DNA of 39,146 bases from Dehalococcoidia bacterium (GTDB taxonomy: Bacteria > Chloroflexota > Dehalococcoidia > GIF9 > UBA5629), in contig JAFGHL010000096.1 of assembly GCA_016930155.1 (NCBI GenBank), positions 1-39,146 on the forward strand, in the 5' to 3' direction. Shown one piece after another: positions 7,544 through 16,636 of the stretch. The notes under the pieces were generated by a model. It saw nothing but the letters and a program-made list of their open reading frames with translations, made no database searches and was not told the DNA's origin. Position 1 is the stretch's first letter. Every line of letters begins with the position of its first letter. The translations under genes were made by a program, and so were the position numbers.

Positions 7544-8476
7544 CTACCGGAGCCGATCACCCGGAGAAAATCGCTGATGGGCTTTAATCGCGTCTTCAGT
7601 CGACAATGCCTTGGTATACCTCATTACCATATCCAATGAGGACCAACCGCCCAAAATTTGAAGGTCCCTTATATTACATCCATTCCGCAGCATGTTCACC
7701 GCCCAGGTGTGTCTAAAGGTATGCGGTGAGCAGCGCTTCCCCAGCTTTAACGCTTCCCCTGTTCTATGGAAGAATATCTCAACGCCTCGCGCCTCTAAGG
7801 GTCGTTTTTCCTCTGACAGCCAGGCTTCCTGATAATTGTCTTTTCGCAGTCTTAAATAATGCCAGAGGGCCTTGGCTGCGTTTTTCCCGAATGGTACGGT
7901 GCGCTCCTTATTCCCTTTTCCCAGTACCTTCAGTAAACCGTCTTCGATGTTTACATTGTTCAATTTCAAGGTTATGAGCTCGTTTAGGCGTATCCCGGTG
8001 TCGTACAGCATCCAGATTATAGCTTTGTTGCGATTACCGATAAACGAATCCCTTGACTGAGAGTTGATCATTGACCTGATCTCGTCGTCGGTGTAGATTT
8101 CGATTAACTTTTTGGGGAGCTCCGGGGCTTTCATTCTTGCGATGGGATTCTGTGTTAAGTATCTTTCCGATTCGCACCAGTTGAAAAACACCCTCAAAGT
8201 TCGAAAAGCAGCGTGCCTGGCGTAAGGTAACTCAATCGAACCTAAGAAATTCCTGATATCCGAACGGTCAACGTCAGCTACGGGTTTGGGCGTTTCAAAC
8301 TTTCTAAGGTAAATCGAATACTGCCTGATAGTGTATTTAGACTTCGATTCCAACTTCTTATCCATCAAAAAATCCCTGACCGCATCGGTAATCAACTGCT
8401 CTGAAAGCGGCTGATTGATCGTAGAGCCGGGAAAATCATCTGCTCTCTGGGTCATTTTGCGGGGATAATTTGACAA
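7544..8476 (-). CDS. Tyrosine recombinase (phage integrase)
   Basis: This XerC/D-type recombinase catalyses integration and excision at the tRNA-Lys site. I take the TTG at 8476 as start because GAGAGG lies 6 bases before it; the frame also has a GTG at 8530, but that lies inside the tRNA gene and lacks a ribosome-binding site. ATG 8455 is another option. In the 310-residue form the SAM-like core-binding domain is at about 25-105 and the catalytic domain after 130, with Arg163 (DTGIRLNEL), Lys187 (GKGNKER), His252 and Arg255 (HTFRHTW), Trp278 in the second His/Trp position (GGWSS) and nucleophile Tyr287 (MRYTKA). All catalytic residues are present, so the enzyme is probably active. Confidence 0.93.
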   Translation of the reverse strand: MSNYPRKMTQRADDFPGSTINQPLSEQLITDAVRDFLMDKKLESKSKYTIRQYSIYLRKFETPKPVADVDRSDIRNFLGSIELPYARHAAFRTLRVFFNWCESERYLTQNPIARMKAPELPKKLIEIYTDDEIRSMINSQSRDSFIGNRNKAIIWMLYDTGIRLNELITLKLNNVNIEDGLLKVLGKGNKERTVPFGKNAAKALWHYLRLRKDNYQEAWLSEEKRPLEARGVEIFFHRTGEALKLGKRCSPHTFRHTWAVNMLRNGCNIRDLQILGGWSSLDMVMRYTKALSTEDAIKAHQRFSPGDRLR

Positions 8477-8516
8477 CTTTTTCCTCTCTTTCTTGATCGT
8501 ATTTCGTATTAAGGTT

Positions 8517-8592
<76 letters not shown>

Positions 8593-8604
8593 GAAAGACT
8601 AAAT

Positions 8605-8634
8605 ATGGTAGCATCACCCCAAGCTTTTAGTCAA
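8605..8634 (-). promoter_or_regulatory. Promoter of tRNA-Lys
   Basis: Minus-strand -35 TTGACT (8629-8634) and -10 TACCAT (8605-8610) with an 18-base spacer; transcription would start about six bases before the tRNA. Confidence 0.55.
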
Positions 8635-8647
8635 ACAGTGTATACGT

Positions 8648-8677
8648 GTGCGGGCGTACCTTCAGGTGCGCCCGCAC
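8648..8677. repeat. Long hairpin between tRNA-Lys and archease
   Basis: A 13-bp inverted repeat (GTGCGGGCGTACC and GGTGCGCCCGCAC, one G-T pair) around TTCA. No T-run follows on either strand, and the flanking genes diverge, so a terminator role is unlikely. Confidence 0.6.
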
Positions 8678-8688
8678 TCAAAACGTAG

Positions 8689-8710
8689 GGGCGGGTTTAA
8701 AAACCCGCCC
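8689..8710. repeat. Perfect palindrome GGGCGGGTTT-AA-AAACCCGCCC
   Basis: Perfect 10-bp inverted repeat with a 2-base centre, preceded by CGTAG. The tag GTAGGGGC recurs inverted at 16613-16620 (GCCCCTAC), which hints at a dispersed repeat family in this genome. Confidence 0.55.
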
Positions 8711-8733
8711 GTGTGGCGGGCCGCAGTTGCGTT

Positions 8734-8739
8734 TATAAT
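8734..8739 (+). promoter_or_regulatory. -10 element before archease (near-leaderless transcript)
   Basis: Consensus TATAAT at 8734-8739 would place the transcription start near 8746, only about four bases before the archease ATG. No -35 match and no ribosome-binding site are seen. Confidence 0.4.
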
Positions 8740-8749
8740 GTAATGTGTC

Positions 8750-9166
8750 ATGGGAAGACGCTACGAGGTGATAGACCATACCGCCGATATAGGAATTGCC
8801 GCATATGGGAGCGACCTCAACTCCCTTTTCTCCAATGCTGCCGCAGGTATGCTGTCCCTGATGATCAAAATGGAAACACTGCGACATGACGTTGCAAAAG
8901 CGATCAGCCTGGCGGCCGAGGATAGCGAAACCCTGCTGGTCCGATGGCTCAACGAATTGCTTTACATAATATACACAGAGCATCTGGTGCTATACAAATT
9001 TGATATATTAATAGATAAAGGACGGCTAACGGCAAATTGCTCCGGGCAGAGGCTGGAACCGGGAAGCCATCGGTTCATCAGGGAGATCAAGGCTGCCACT
9101 TATCACAATCTGGAGATAGTTAATCAAGACGGCGAGTATTCGGCCAGAATAATTTTCGATATTTAG
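8750..9166 (+). CDS. Archease, activator of RtcB RNA ligase
   Basis: Archease helps RtcB undergo guanylylation and multiple turnover. The 138-residue length is usual. The N-terminal metal-site motif (YEVIDHTADIGI) and the conserved C-terminal end (YSARIIFDI) are both present, as are the central helix (LLVRWLNELLYI) and the EIKAATYHNL segment. The ATG at 8750 lacks a ribosome-binding site, and a -10 box sits right before it, so the mRNA may be nearly leaderless. Only 13 bases separate it from rtcB, its functional partner. Role: RNA repair or tRNA splicing/maturation. Confidence 0.93.
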   Translation: MGRRYEVIDHTADIGIAAYGSDLNSLFSNAAAGMLSLMIKMETLRHDVAKAISLAAEDSETLLVRWLNELLYIIYTEHLVLYKFDILIDKGRLTANCSGQRLEPGSHRFIREIKAATYHNLEIVNQDGEYSARIIFDI

Positions 9167-9179
9167 GGGAATTTCAATA

Positions 9180-10634
9180 ATGGTGTGGCAGGGAGAAATA
9201 CGCAGAATCGACGATTACCGCTGGGAGATACCGCAGGGTTACAAGAGCGGTATGAGGGTGGCCGGACTGGTATATGCCGATGCAGCAATGTTAAACGGTA
9301 TCAGGGAGGAGCAGTCGCTGGAACAGGTGGCCAACGTGGCTTTCCTGCCGGGCATCGTAGGCCGCTCCCTGGCCATGCCTGATATACACTGGGGATACGG
9401 CTTCCCCATCGGCGGCGTGGCTGCAACGCGCGTGAGTGACGGTGTGATTTCACCGGGCGGCGTCGGCTACGATATCAACTGCGGCGTCAGGCTGCTGCGT
9501 ACCAACCTTGTGGAGAGTGAGGTCAGGCCTAAAATAAAGGAACTGGTCAACCACCTTTTCAATAATGTCCCGTCCGGGCTGGGATCGGAGGGCAAGATCA
9601 GGATAAGCAACAAAGAAGTAGATGAGGTGTTAACGTCAGGCGCAGGATGGGCGGTTAAAAAGGGATATGGCAGCTCGCAGGACCTAGATGTCACGGAGGA
9701 GTGGGGATGCATGAAAATGGCTGATCCGGACAAAGTTAGCGCCCGGGCAAAAAAACGCGGAGCTCCGCAGCTGGGGACGCTGGGTTCAGGCAACCATTTC
9801 CTTGAGGTGCAGGTTGTCAGGGAAATTTACGATAAAGAAGCTGCCACTGTCATGGGTATCACACAGGAAGGCCAGGTGTTGATGCTGATACACACCGGAT
9901 CGAGAGGGCTGGGCCATCAGGTCTGCGACGATTACCTGCGTATCATGGGGGATGCCGTCAGGAAGTACGGCATATGTTTGCCCGATCGTCAGCTTGCCTG
10001 CGCGCCCGTGCAATCGGATGAAGGACGCGACTACCTGGCGGCCATGGCCTGTGCAGCCAATTTCGCCTGGGCCAACCGGCTCTGTATCACACACTGGGTA
10101 CGCGAATCGTTCACCGGGGTGTTTGGCAGGAGTATTACCGATCTGGGATTGGAGCAGATTTACGATGTTGCCCACAATATCGCCAAGATCGAGGAGCATA
10201 CTGTAGATGGGAAAAAGCTGATGTTGTGCGTCCATCGCAAGGGCGCCACACGCGCCTTCCCTGCCGGACAAAAGGGCGTGCCCGATCGATATATGTCAGT
10301 TGGACAGCCTGTCCTGATACCCGGCGATATGGGAAGGTGTTCCTTCATTGCCGTTGGGACGGAGAAGGCCATGCAGGAAACGTTCGGCTCCACCTGCCAC
10401 GGCGCCGGCAGGATGAAGAGCCGGGGCGCAGCCAGGAAGGGGATGCGCGGTTCGGACGTTGCGGACGCTCTAGCTGCGAAGGGCATCTATGTGAGGACCG
10501 AAGACTTGGGATCGCTGGCGGAGGAGGCCTCATACGCTTATAAAGATGTCGTCGGCGTAGTTGAAATTGCGCAGGGGGCGGGCATATCTCGTAAGATCGC
10601 AATGGCCGAACCTCTGGGCGTCATCAAGGGATAG
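9180..10634 (+). CDS. rtcB: RNA-splicing ligase RtcB
   Basis: RtcB joins RNA 2',3'-cyclic phosphate (or 3'-phosphate) ends to 5'-OH ends using GTP and Mn2+. At 484 residues it has the full family length. Metal ligands are visible: Asp98 and Cys101 (GYDINCGVRLL), His206 (GSGNHFLEV), His238 (IHTGSRGLGHQ) and His332 (YDVAHNIAKIEEH). The guanylylated histidine is His407 in CHGAGRMKSRGAA, and VHRKGATRAFPAG and PGDMGRCSF match conserved GTP-site segments. It follows archease directly, and the ATG is preceded by a GGGG-type site. The pair lies next to a tRNA gene, which fits RNA end repair, although the tRNA has no intron. Confidence 0.97.
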   Translation: MVWQGEIRRIDDYRWEIPQGYKSGMRVAGLVYADAAMLNGIREEQSLEQVANVAFLPGIVGRSLAMPDIHWGYGFPIGGVAATRVSDGVISPGGVGYDINCGVRLLRTNLVESEVRPKIKELVNHLFNNVPSGLGSEGKIRISNKEVDEVLTSGAGWAVKKGYGSSQDLDVTEEWGCMKMADPDKVSARAKKRGAPQLGTLGSGNHFLEVQVVREIYDKEAATVMGITQEGQVLMLIHTGSRGLGHQVCDDYLRIMGDAVRKYGICLPDRQLACAPVQSDEGRDYLAAMACAANFAWANRLCITHWVRESFTGVFGRSITDLGLEQIYDVAHNIAKIEEHTVDGKKLMLCVHRKGATRAFPAGQKGVPDRYMSVGQPVLIPGDMGRCSFIAVGTEKAMQETFGSTCHGAGRMKSRGAARKGMRGSDVADALAAKGIYVRTEDLGSLAEEASYAYKDVVGVVEIAQGAGISRKIAMAEPLGVIKG

Positions 10635-10671
10635 ACTACTGATATCGCGATAAAATTAGGCTTAAAGGCGT

Positions 10672-10700
10672 TTGTCATAATCAGTGCAACCGTGTAAAAT
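10672..10700 (+). promoter_or_regulatory. Sigma-70-type promoter of thiolase gene
   Basis: -35 TTGTCA (10672-10677), 17-base spacer, -10 TAAAAT (10695-10700); the ribosome-binding site AAGGAG and ATG follow within 35 bases. Confidence 0.7.
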
Positions 10701-10733
10701 TAGTCAGAAATTTTATATTAAGGAGTGATAACC

Positions 10734-11924
10734 ATGGGTCTTGCCAGAGATGTAGTGATTATCGACTATTTACGTTCCCCGTTTTCCCGCTCGCGTCCCA
10801 GGGAACCCGAAAAGGATCTTTTGAATGGTTACAGGATGGACGAGGTCCTCGGCATGCTCTGGAACGAGTTAATCAAGAGGAATAAGCTTGATCCCAAGGA
10901 GATTGATGAGGCGATCCACGGCACGGCCAACCCGTTGCTCGAGAACTTCAGCTTCGGCGGAAAGTTCCCGACGTTTTACGCCAACCTGCCTTTCGAAATC
11001 TCCACCCATCAGATCGATCAGCAATGCGGCTCAGCCCTTTGCAGCGTCAGGACCGGCGCGATGAGCATAGCCTGCGGCTATGCCGACGTAGTGCTTGCCG
11101 GTGGTATCGAGCATATGACTCATATTCCAATGGGAGGGGGAGGCGCCATCAAGTACCCGGACAAGCTCATCAACGATCCACAATATAAGAAAATCGACCT
11201 CATGTTTGCCGTCAACATGGGCTTCACCGCTCAGAAGTTACAGGAGATGGCTGGTATAACCAGGGAAGAGATGGACAAGTTCGCTCTCAGGTCCCACAAG
11301 CTGGCTTCCGAGTCAAAGGAATGGCTGAAGGGAGAGATTATGCCCGTTGAGATCACGCTACCTGATGGCAGCAAGCAGATGTTTGATTATGATGCCGCTG
11401 TCAGAGGCGATACCACCCTGGAGCAGCTTGCAGGACTGAAGCCGGCCTATAAGCCGGACGGCACAATAACGGCAGGCAACGCCTCACCCTTGAATGCGGG
11501 CGCCACTGCCATGCTCATAATGTCCAGAGACAAAGCCAAGAAGCTCGGCCTCAAGCCCATGGCCAGCTTCGTATCATTCGGCGTGGCCGGCGTCGACCCC
11601 ACCATCATGGGTGAAGGCCCTGTCCCGTCCACCAAGAAAGCCCTGAAGGCAGCCGGCATGCAGGCCAAAGACATCGACTACTGGGAGATCAACGAGGCTT
11701 TCGCCGTCGTTACTCTGCGCGCTGTTCAGGAATTCGGTCTGAAATGGGACAATGTCAACGTACACGGCGGCGCCATGGCTATAGGCCACCCGCTGGGCGC
11801 CAGCGGCATCCGCCTGGTCGGCACGCTTGCCAGAATACTCAAGGAGAAGAAGGGCAAGTACGGCTGCGCTACCATGTGCGAAGGCGGTGGTCAGGGTATA
11901 GCGGCTATCATCAAAGCGGAATAA
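10734..11924 (+). CDS. Thiolase (acetyl-CoA acetyltransferase / 3-ketoacyl-CoA thiolase)
   Basis: A 396-residue thiolase that condenses two acyl-CoA units or cleaves 3-ketoacyl-CoA. The active-site set is complete: nucleophile Cys98 (DQQCGSALCSV), the NEAF motif (residues 321-324), His353 (GGAMAIGHPLGASG) and Cys383 (CEGGGQG). ATG 10734 follows AAGGAG at 8 bases, so the GTG at 10725 inside the ribosome-binding region is rejected. It is transcribed alone from its own promoter with a hairpin after the stop. No beta-oxidation partners are near, so degradative versus biosynthetic use cannot be decided here. Confidence 0.92.
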   Translation: MGLARDVVIIDYLRSPFSRSRPREPEKDLLNGYRMDEVLGMLWNELIKRNKLDPKEIDEAIHGTANPLLENFSFGGKFPTFYANLPFEISTHQIDQQCGSALCSVRTGAMSIACGYADVVLAGGIEHMTHIPMGGGGAIKYPDKLINDPQYKKIDLMFAVNMGFTAQKLQEMAGITREEMDKFALRSHKLASESKEWLKGEIMPVEITLPDGSKQMFDYDAAVRGDTTLEQLAGLKPAYKPDGTITAGNASPLNAGATAMLIMSRDKAKKLGLKPMASFVSFGVAGVDPTIMGEGPVPSTKKALKAAGMQAKDIDYWEINEAFAVVTLRAVQEFGLKWDNVNVHGGAMAIGHPLGASGIRLVGTLARILKEKKGKYGCATMCEGGGQGIAAIIKAE

Positions 11925-11948
11925 ATCTCAATACCGTTAATAAGTAAT

Positions 11949-11979
11949 AGGGCGGCCGAAAGGCCGCCCTATTATATTT
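11949..11979 (+). terminator. Hairpin terminator after thiolase
   Basis: Perfect 9-bp stem AGGGCGGCC / GGCCGCCCT with loop GAAA (11949-11970), followed by the weak T-rich stretch ATTATATTT. Confidence 0.7.
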
Positions 11980-11990
11980 AAATAACACCG

Positions 11991-12078
11991 TGTCATTGCG
12001 GGCCCGAAGGGCGTGGCAATCTTGTGTACCTGCAGTCACGCACAAGATTGCTTCGTCACTGCGTTGCTCGCAATGACA
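11991..12078. repeat. 88-bp palindromic intergenic repeat (REP-like)
   Basis: The element begins TGTCATTGCG and ends CGCAATGACA, with inner arms GCAATCTTGTG and CACAAGATTGC, so the whole unit is an interrupted inverted repeat. TCATTGCG...GCAATC palindromes are well known as dispersed intergenic repeats in many bacterial genomes. It lies between the convergent thiolase and cimA genes and might also stop transcription. Confidence 0.8.
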
Positions 12079-12114
12079 TTAATCTTTAGAACGCAATTGG
12101 ACGTGCGCGCGAGC

Positions 12115-13716
12115 CTATCGCCGCGACTTTTTATCAAGCTTGATCAGGAAGTATTCCATGCTGTCGTTCAGCGCCAGCCAGCTGGCCTCGATGATATTGG
12201 TGGACCCGCCCACGGTGCGCCACTGCACCCTGCCGTTGGACGATTCGATGAAAACACGTACCAGAGAGCCGGTTCCGCTGCTGCCCTCCAGTATGCGTAC
12301 CTTGTAGTCGATCAGGTCGACTTTGGACAATCCCGGATAAAACTCCAGCAATGCTTTGCGCAGGGCCTGGTCGAGCGCATTGACCGGGCCGTTGCCCTCG
12401 GCCGCAGTGTGCATCACCCTGCCCTCCACCCGAACCTTGATGGTGGCCTCCGCCAGCAGCTCGCTCCCGATATCGTAAGCTGAAGGCAAACGCCTGTGCC
12501 TCTCCACCACAACCATGTAGTCGACCAGGCTGAAGGGCGGCTTATAGCCCTGCTGCGATCTCAGCAGTAGCAGCTCGAAGGAAGCGTCTGCATCTTCATA
12601 TTGAAAGCCCAGGTTCTCCAGGTGTTTGACCTGATCAAGTATCATGCGCGCCTCTTTGCCGCGCGGCGGCATGGGGATACCCAGCTCTTTTGCTTTGAAA
12701 ATAATATTGCTTTTGCCGGACAGCTCGGATACCACTATCATGGGGTTGTTGCCCACCAGGTCGGGATCGATGTGCTGATAGCTCTCTCCCCACTTGGCCA
12801 TGGCTGACACGTGCAGGCCGGCCTTATGCAGGAAGGCATTGTTTCCCACATACGGCAGGTTGGAAACCGGCGGCAGGTTTGCCACTTCGGAGACGAAACG
12901 CGAAACATCGGTCAGTTTTGATAGTTGAGCTTTAGTCAGGCATCTGAGGCCCAGCTTGATCTGCAGGGCAGGTATGATGGAGCAGAGATTGGCGTTTCCG
13001 CAGCGTTCACCGTATCCATTTATGGTGCCTTCGACATGAACGGCGCCCGCCTTCACTGCGGCCACCGAGACGGCTGTGGCCATATCGCTGTCGTTGTGAG
13101 CGTGTATGCCCAGCGGGCAATCCAGTTTCTTAGCTGCTTGCTTTACGGCCTCCGCCCCCTCCCAGGGCAGCGTCCCACCATTGGTGTCGCAGAGCACCAG
13201 GCAGTCCGCCCCTCCTCCGGCTGCCGCCTCCAGGGTACGCAGGGCGTAGGCGGGATTAGATTTATAACCGTCGAAAAAGTGCTCGGCGTCGAAAAAGACC
13301 ATTAAACCTTTTGATTTCAGGTAGGCTATTGATTCATAAATAATCTCGAGGTTGGCCTCGAGGCTGGTCTCGAGTACACGCCTGACCTGGATATCCCACG
13401 ACTTGCCCACGATATTGGCTGCAAGCGCGCCGCTCTGAACCAGCGCCTGCAGCCCGGCGTCCCCGGACGCCTTCGCTTCCACACGCCTCGTGCTGCCGAA
13501 GGCTACTAATACGGCATTCTTGAGCTTCAGATTTGCCGCCCTGGCGAAGAACTCCGTGTCTTTGGGATTGGAACCCGGCCAGCCTCCCTCGATGTACCGG
13601 ATGCCCAGATCGTCCAGCTTCTGCGCGATCTTGAGCTTGTCGGTGACCGTGAAGGAAATACCTTCCTGCTGTGCGCCGTCCCTCAGGGTCGTATCATAAA
13701 TTTCAATGTGTTTCAT
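12115..13716 (-). CDS. cimA: (R)-citramalate synthase
   Basis: CimA condenses pyruvate and acetyl-CoA to citramalate, the entry to threonine-independent isoleucine synthesis. The 533-residue product has an HMGL-type TIM barrel (YDTTLRDGAQQEGISFTV at the start, GIHAHNDSDMA for metal binding, VEGTINGYGERCGNANL) and a C-terminal LeuA-dimer regulatory domain (from about residue 390). The GAQQEG variant and YIEGGWPGSNPKD are typical of the CimA-type branch, distinct from the LeuA in the same operon. ATG 13716 starts 4 bases after leuB; upstream in-frame codons are rejected because they lie within leuB. It is the last gene of the operon. Confidence 0.92.
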   Translation of the reverse strand: MKHIEIYDTTLRDGAQQEGISFTVTDKLKIAQKLDDLGIRYIEGGWPGSNPKDTEFFARAANLKLKNAVLVAFGSTRRVEAKASGDAGLQALVQSGALAANIVGKSWDIQVRRVLETSLEANLEIIYESIAYLKSKGLMVFFDAEHFFDGYKSNPAYALRTLEAAAGGGADCLVLCDTNGGTLPWEGAEAVKQAAKKLDCPLGIHAHNDSDMATAVSVAAVKAGAVHVEGTINGYGERCGNANLCSIIPALQIKLGLRCLTKAQLSKLTDVSRFVSEVANLPPVSNLPYVGNNAFLHKAGLHVSAMAKWGESYQHIDPDLVGNNPMIVVSELSGKSNIIFKAKELGIPMPPRGKEARMILDQVKHLENLGFQYEDADASFELLLLRSQQGYKPPFSLVDYMVVVERHRRLPSAYDIGSELLAEATIKVRVEGRVMHTAAEGNGPVNALDQALRKALLEFYPGLSKVDLIDYKVRILEGSSGTGSLVRVFIESSNGRVQWRTVGGSTNIIEASWLALNDSMEYFLIKLDKKSRR

Positions 13717-13720
13717 AGAA

Positions 13721-14824
13721 TTAAATGCCTTGCTTAATTTTATACGCAATAGTCTTTCCCATCTCTTGTGTGCCCGTCTGTTTCATACCGGCCGTCATAA
13801 TGTCTTTCGTCCGGTAGCCCTCATCGAGCACCTTCAGCACTGCCTGTTCCACGGTGGCAGCCTCCTTGCCCAGTCCCAGTGAATAGTGCAGCATCATGGC
13901 TGCGCTCAATATGGCGGCGATGGGGTTGGCCAGGTTCCGCCCCGCTATATCCGGCGCGCTACCGTGGATAGGCTCGTACAGGCCGAATGCGCTGGACGAT
14001 TTACCTCCGGGTATCTCTGCCAGGCTGGCGGAGGGAAGCATACCCATGGAGCCGGCCAGCATGGAAGCCTCATCCGTAAGTATATCGCCGAACATGTTCT
14101 CGGTCACAATCACATCAAAATAAGCCGGATCGCGGATAAGGCGCATGGCGCAGGCGTCCACCAGCATATTATCGACGGTGACTTTCGGGTATTCTGCCGC
14201 CATCTCGCCTGCTATTTGCCGCCACAGCCTGGAGGACTCCAGGACATTGGCCTTATCTACCGATGTCAGTTTGCGGCGTCGCGAAAGTGCAAGCTCGAAT
14301 CCGACGCGCAGTATGCGCTCTATCTCCTTTTCCGTATATACCATCGAGTCAACCGCCCGTCTTCCACGGGAGGTGCTCCAGCGTCTCTTGGGCCTGCCGA
14401 AGTACAGACCGCCCGTCAGCTCGCGTACCACCATCAGGTCCACCCTGGCGACCACCTCCGGCTTGAGGCTGGTGGAATCCTGCAGCACTTTGAACATTTT
14501 TACCGGGCGGAGATTAGCGAAAAGCCCCAGTTCCTTGCGTATGGCAAGCAGCCCGTCCTCGGGCCTGGTTATTGCTTCCGGGTTGTCCCATTTGGGCCCG
14601 CCGACTGCGCCAAGCAATACCGCGTCGCACCTGCGGCAGATATTAATTGTCGCCTGCGGCAGGGCGCTGCCGAATTTATCGATAGATATGCCGCCGATGT
14701 AGCCCTGTTTATATGTGAAACGGTGGCCGAAGCGGTTGCCCACGTCGTCCAATACACGACGCGCTTCGTTCGTCACGTCCGGCCCGACGCCGTCTCCAGG
14801 TAGGACCGCAATATCGAAATTCAA
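13721..14824 (-). CDS. leuB: 3-isopropylmalate dehydrogenase
   Basis: Oxidises and decarboxylates 3-isopropylmalate to 2-ketoisocaproate in leucine synthesis; such enzymes can also act on 3-methylmalate in the citramalate route. The 367-residue length is standard. Seen: [10 protein letters not shown] at the N-terminus, substrate arginines in [10 protein letters not shown] and [21 protein letters not shown], Lys in [11 protein letters not shown], metal Asp residues in [14 protein letters not shown], and the NAD-site [15 protein letters not shown]. The start is a TTG one base after the leuD stop, with a weak ribosome-binding site, implying translational coupling. Confidence 0.95.
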   Translation of the reverse strand: MNFDIAVLPGDGVGPDVTNEARRVLDDVGNRFGHRFTYKQGYIGGISIDKFGSALPQATINICRRCDAVLLGAVGGPKWDNPEAITRPEDGLLAIRKELGLFANLRPVKMFKVLQDSTSLKPEVVARVDLMVVRELTGGLYFGRPKRRWSTSRGRRAVDSMVYTEKEIERILRVGFELALSRRRKLTSVDKANVLESSRLWRQIAGEMAAEYPKVTVDNMLVDACAMRLIRDPAYFDVIVTENMFGDILTDEASMLAGSMGMLPSASLAEIPGGKSSSAFGLYEPIHGSAPDIAGRNLANPIAAILSAAMMLHYSLGLGKEAATVEQAVLKVLDEGYRTKDIMTAGMKQTGTQEMGKTIAYKIKQGI

Positions 14825-14825
14825 A

Positions 14826-15326
14826 TCACTGCGTCCCGGCGCTCTTTTTTCTCGTATACTCGATCAGCCCGCCCGAGCTGATAATGTCCATCATGAAGCC
14901 GGGATATGGTTTTGCCCTGAATGTCATAGCGGTGGACAGGTTGGTGATCGTTCCTGCAGGCAGGTCAACCTCAATCATATCTCCCTGCTTGATATTGTCG
15001 ACGGCCTCCTCGCATTCCAGCAGGGGCAAGCCGGTGTTGATGGCATTGCGAAAGAAAATGCGCGCGAAGCTTTTGCCGATGACGCATGAGATACCCGAGG
15101 CCTTGATGGCGGAGGGGGCATGCTCGCGGGAAGAGCCGCAGCCGAAATTTGCCTCGGCCACGATGACATCACCCGGTTTGACTCTTTGCAGGAAGTCGGG
15201 ATCGATGTCCTCCATGCAGTGCGCCGCCAGCTCTGAGGGATCATGCACATTGAGATAGCGCGCGGCTATGATGGCATCGGTATCTATGTTGTCGCCGTAT
15301 TTGTGGGACTGGCCTTTATGTGACAT
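14826..15326 (-). CDS. leuD: 3-isopropylmalate dehydratase small subunit
   Basis: LeuD is the swivelling subunit that with LeuC isomerises 2- to 3-isopropylmalate. The ATG overlaps the leuC stop by one base (TAATG) and follows GGAG, giving 166 residues, the usual length for the short archaeal/Dehalococcoidia-type LeuD. Seen: [17 protein letters not shown], the substrate loop [30 protein letters not shown] and the C-terminal [10 protein letters not shown]. The same subunits probably serve citramalate isomerisation for isoleucine. Confidence 0.95.
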   Translation of the reverse strand: MSHKGQSHKYGDNIDTDAIIAARYLNVHDPSELAAHCMEDIDPDFLQRVKPGDVIVAEANFGCGSSREHAPSAIKASGISCVIGKSFARIFFRNAINTGLPLLECEEAVDNIKQGDMIEVDLPAGTITNLSTAMTFRAKPYPGFMMDIISSGGLIEYTRKKSAGTQ

Positions 15327-16579
15327 TATTCCGTCTCCCCGGGCTCGGCGATCCTGCCCAGTATTGCGCTGGCCGCGGCAAGGGCAGGATTGGCCAGGTA
15401 GACCTCGGATTTGGGGTGGCCCATCCTGCCGATGAAATTTCGATTGGTGGTGGAGATACATCTTTCTCCCGCAGCCAGTATACCCATATGCCCGCCCAGG
15501 CAGGGGCCGCAGGTAGGTGTGCTGACCGCTGCTCCGGCCTTAATAAATATCTCGATCAACCCTTCTTTGAGCGCGTCCAGGTAGACCTGCTGAGAGCCGG
15601 GAAGCACGATGCAGCGCACGTGAGGATCGACCTTCCTGCCCTTGAGAACACGCGCGGCCAGTCGCAGGTCGTCCAACCTTCCGTTGGTGCAGCTGCCGAT
15701 GACCGCCTGATCGATGGGCACATGCCCCACACGGCTGATCGGACGGGTGTTTGAGGGCAGGTGAGGAAAGGCCACCTGCGGCTCGATTTGTGATGAGTCA
15801 TATTCGATCACGCGCGCATATTCGGCATCTGCGTCGGACGCGTACACATTATATTTGTTGCGGGTGCGTCCTTTAAGGTACCGCCGCGTAGTGCTGTCCA
15901 CCTGAAAGAGGCCTGCTTTGCCTCCGGCTTCGATAGCCATATTGGCCATGGTGAAGCGGCCGTCCATGCCGAGATTGTTAATAGTCTCGCCATGGAACTC
16001 CATGGCGGAGTAGAGCGCGCCGTCCACGCCGATATTCCCGATGGTATGCAGGATAAGGTCCTTGCCGCCGGTCCATTTTCCCGGCCTGCCGTGGTATATG
16101 AACTTGATGGTGGTGGGCGCCTTCATCCAGATCTCGCCGGTGGCCATGGCCACGGCTATATCGGTCGAGCCCATACCGGTGGCGAAGGCGCCCAGCGCGC
16201 CGTAAGTGCAGGTGTGGGAATCGGCTCCCACAATAACCTGCCCGGGCAGCGCCAAACCTTTTTCCGGGAGGATAACGTGCTCGATGCCCATCTCCCCCAC
16301 CTCGAAATATAGCAGGCCGTGTTTCCGGGCAAACTCGCGCATCATTTTGGCCTGCGTTGCCGACTGTATATCTTTATTGGGGCAGAAATGATCCGGCACC
16401 ATCACGATCCTGGAGGGATCGAATACGCGCGGGACCCCCAGCCGCTCGAATTCCCTGATGGCGATGGGAGCGGTGATATCGTTGGAGAGCACCAGGTCGC
16501 ACCTTACACTGAGGAAGTCCCCGGGGCTGACGCTTGCTTTGCCCGAGTGTGCGGCCAGTATTTTTTCTGCCAGTGTCAT
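15326..16579 (-). CDS. leuC: 3-isopropylmalate dehydratase large subunit
   Basis: The 417-residue aconitase-family subunit carries the [4Fe-4S] cluster. Cluster cysteines are visible in [11 protein letters not shown] and [12 protein letters not shown]; conserved [11 protein letters not shown] and [13 protein letters not shown] are also present. The length and these motifs match the LeuC type that partners with the short LeuD encoded just downstream. ATG 16579 is preceded by AGGA. A 57-base gap separates it from the upstream mgtC-like gene. Confidence 0.95.
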   Translation of the reverse strand: MTLAEKILAAHSGKASVSPGDFLSVRCDLVLSNDITAPIAIREFERLGVPRVFDPSRIVMVPDHFCPNKDIQSATQAKMMREFARKHGLLYFEVGEMGIEHVILPEKGLALPGQVIVGADSHTCTYGALGAFATGMGSTDIAVAMATGEIWMKAPTTIKFIYHGRPGKWTGGKDLILHTIGNIGVDGALYSAMEFHGETINNLGMDGRFTMANMAIEAGGKAGLFQVDSTTRRYLKGRTRNKYNVYASDADAEYARVIEYDSSQIEPQVAFPHLPSNTRPISRVGHVPIDQAVIGSCTNGRLDDLRLAARVLKGRKVDPHVRCIVLPGSQQVYLDALKEGLIEIFIKAGAAVSTPTCGPCLGGHMGILAAGERCISTTNRNFIGRMGHPKSEVYLANPALAAASAILGRIAEPGETE

Positions 16580-16636
16580 GTCATTAGTCCTAATTCTCGG
16601 GCGCAGCTAAAGCAACGCCCCTACACATCTTTGAGA

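Larger units (their letters stand above)
1..8516. mobile_element. Prophage (right end), integrated at tRNA-Lys
   Basis: Rightward tail, fibre and probable lysis genes fill 2-7411 and converge on a leftward tyrosine recombinase gene (7544-8476). That gene abuts the 3' end of an intact tRNA-Lys gene whose encoded CCA ends at 8517. Integrase next to a tRNA 3' end is the standard layout for phages and integrative elements that use the tRNA 3' half as attB. From 8593 rightward the genes are ordinary chromosomal ones, so the boundary is placed at the tRNA. The other end, with a copy of the tRNA 3' segment as the second att site, must lie left of the window. Whether the element is intact cannot be judged, because head, packaging and replication genes are not visible. 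Confidence 0.85.

Noticed and set aside
12064-12483. Plus-strand frame of 156 codons over the end of cimA
   Set aside because: Starts within the palindromic repeat and runs antisense to the conserved regulatory domain of cimA.
13886-14803. Long open frame on the plus strand (305 codons) opposite leuB
   Set aside because: Antisense to a gene with all family motifs; composition is that of a GC-rich mirror frame and no ribosome-binding site is seen.
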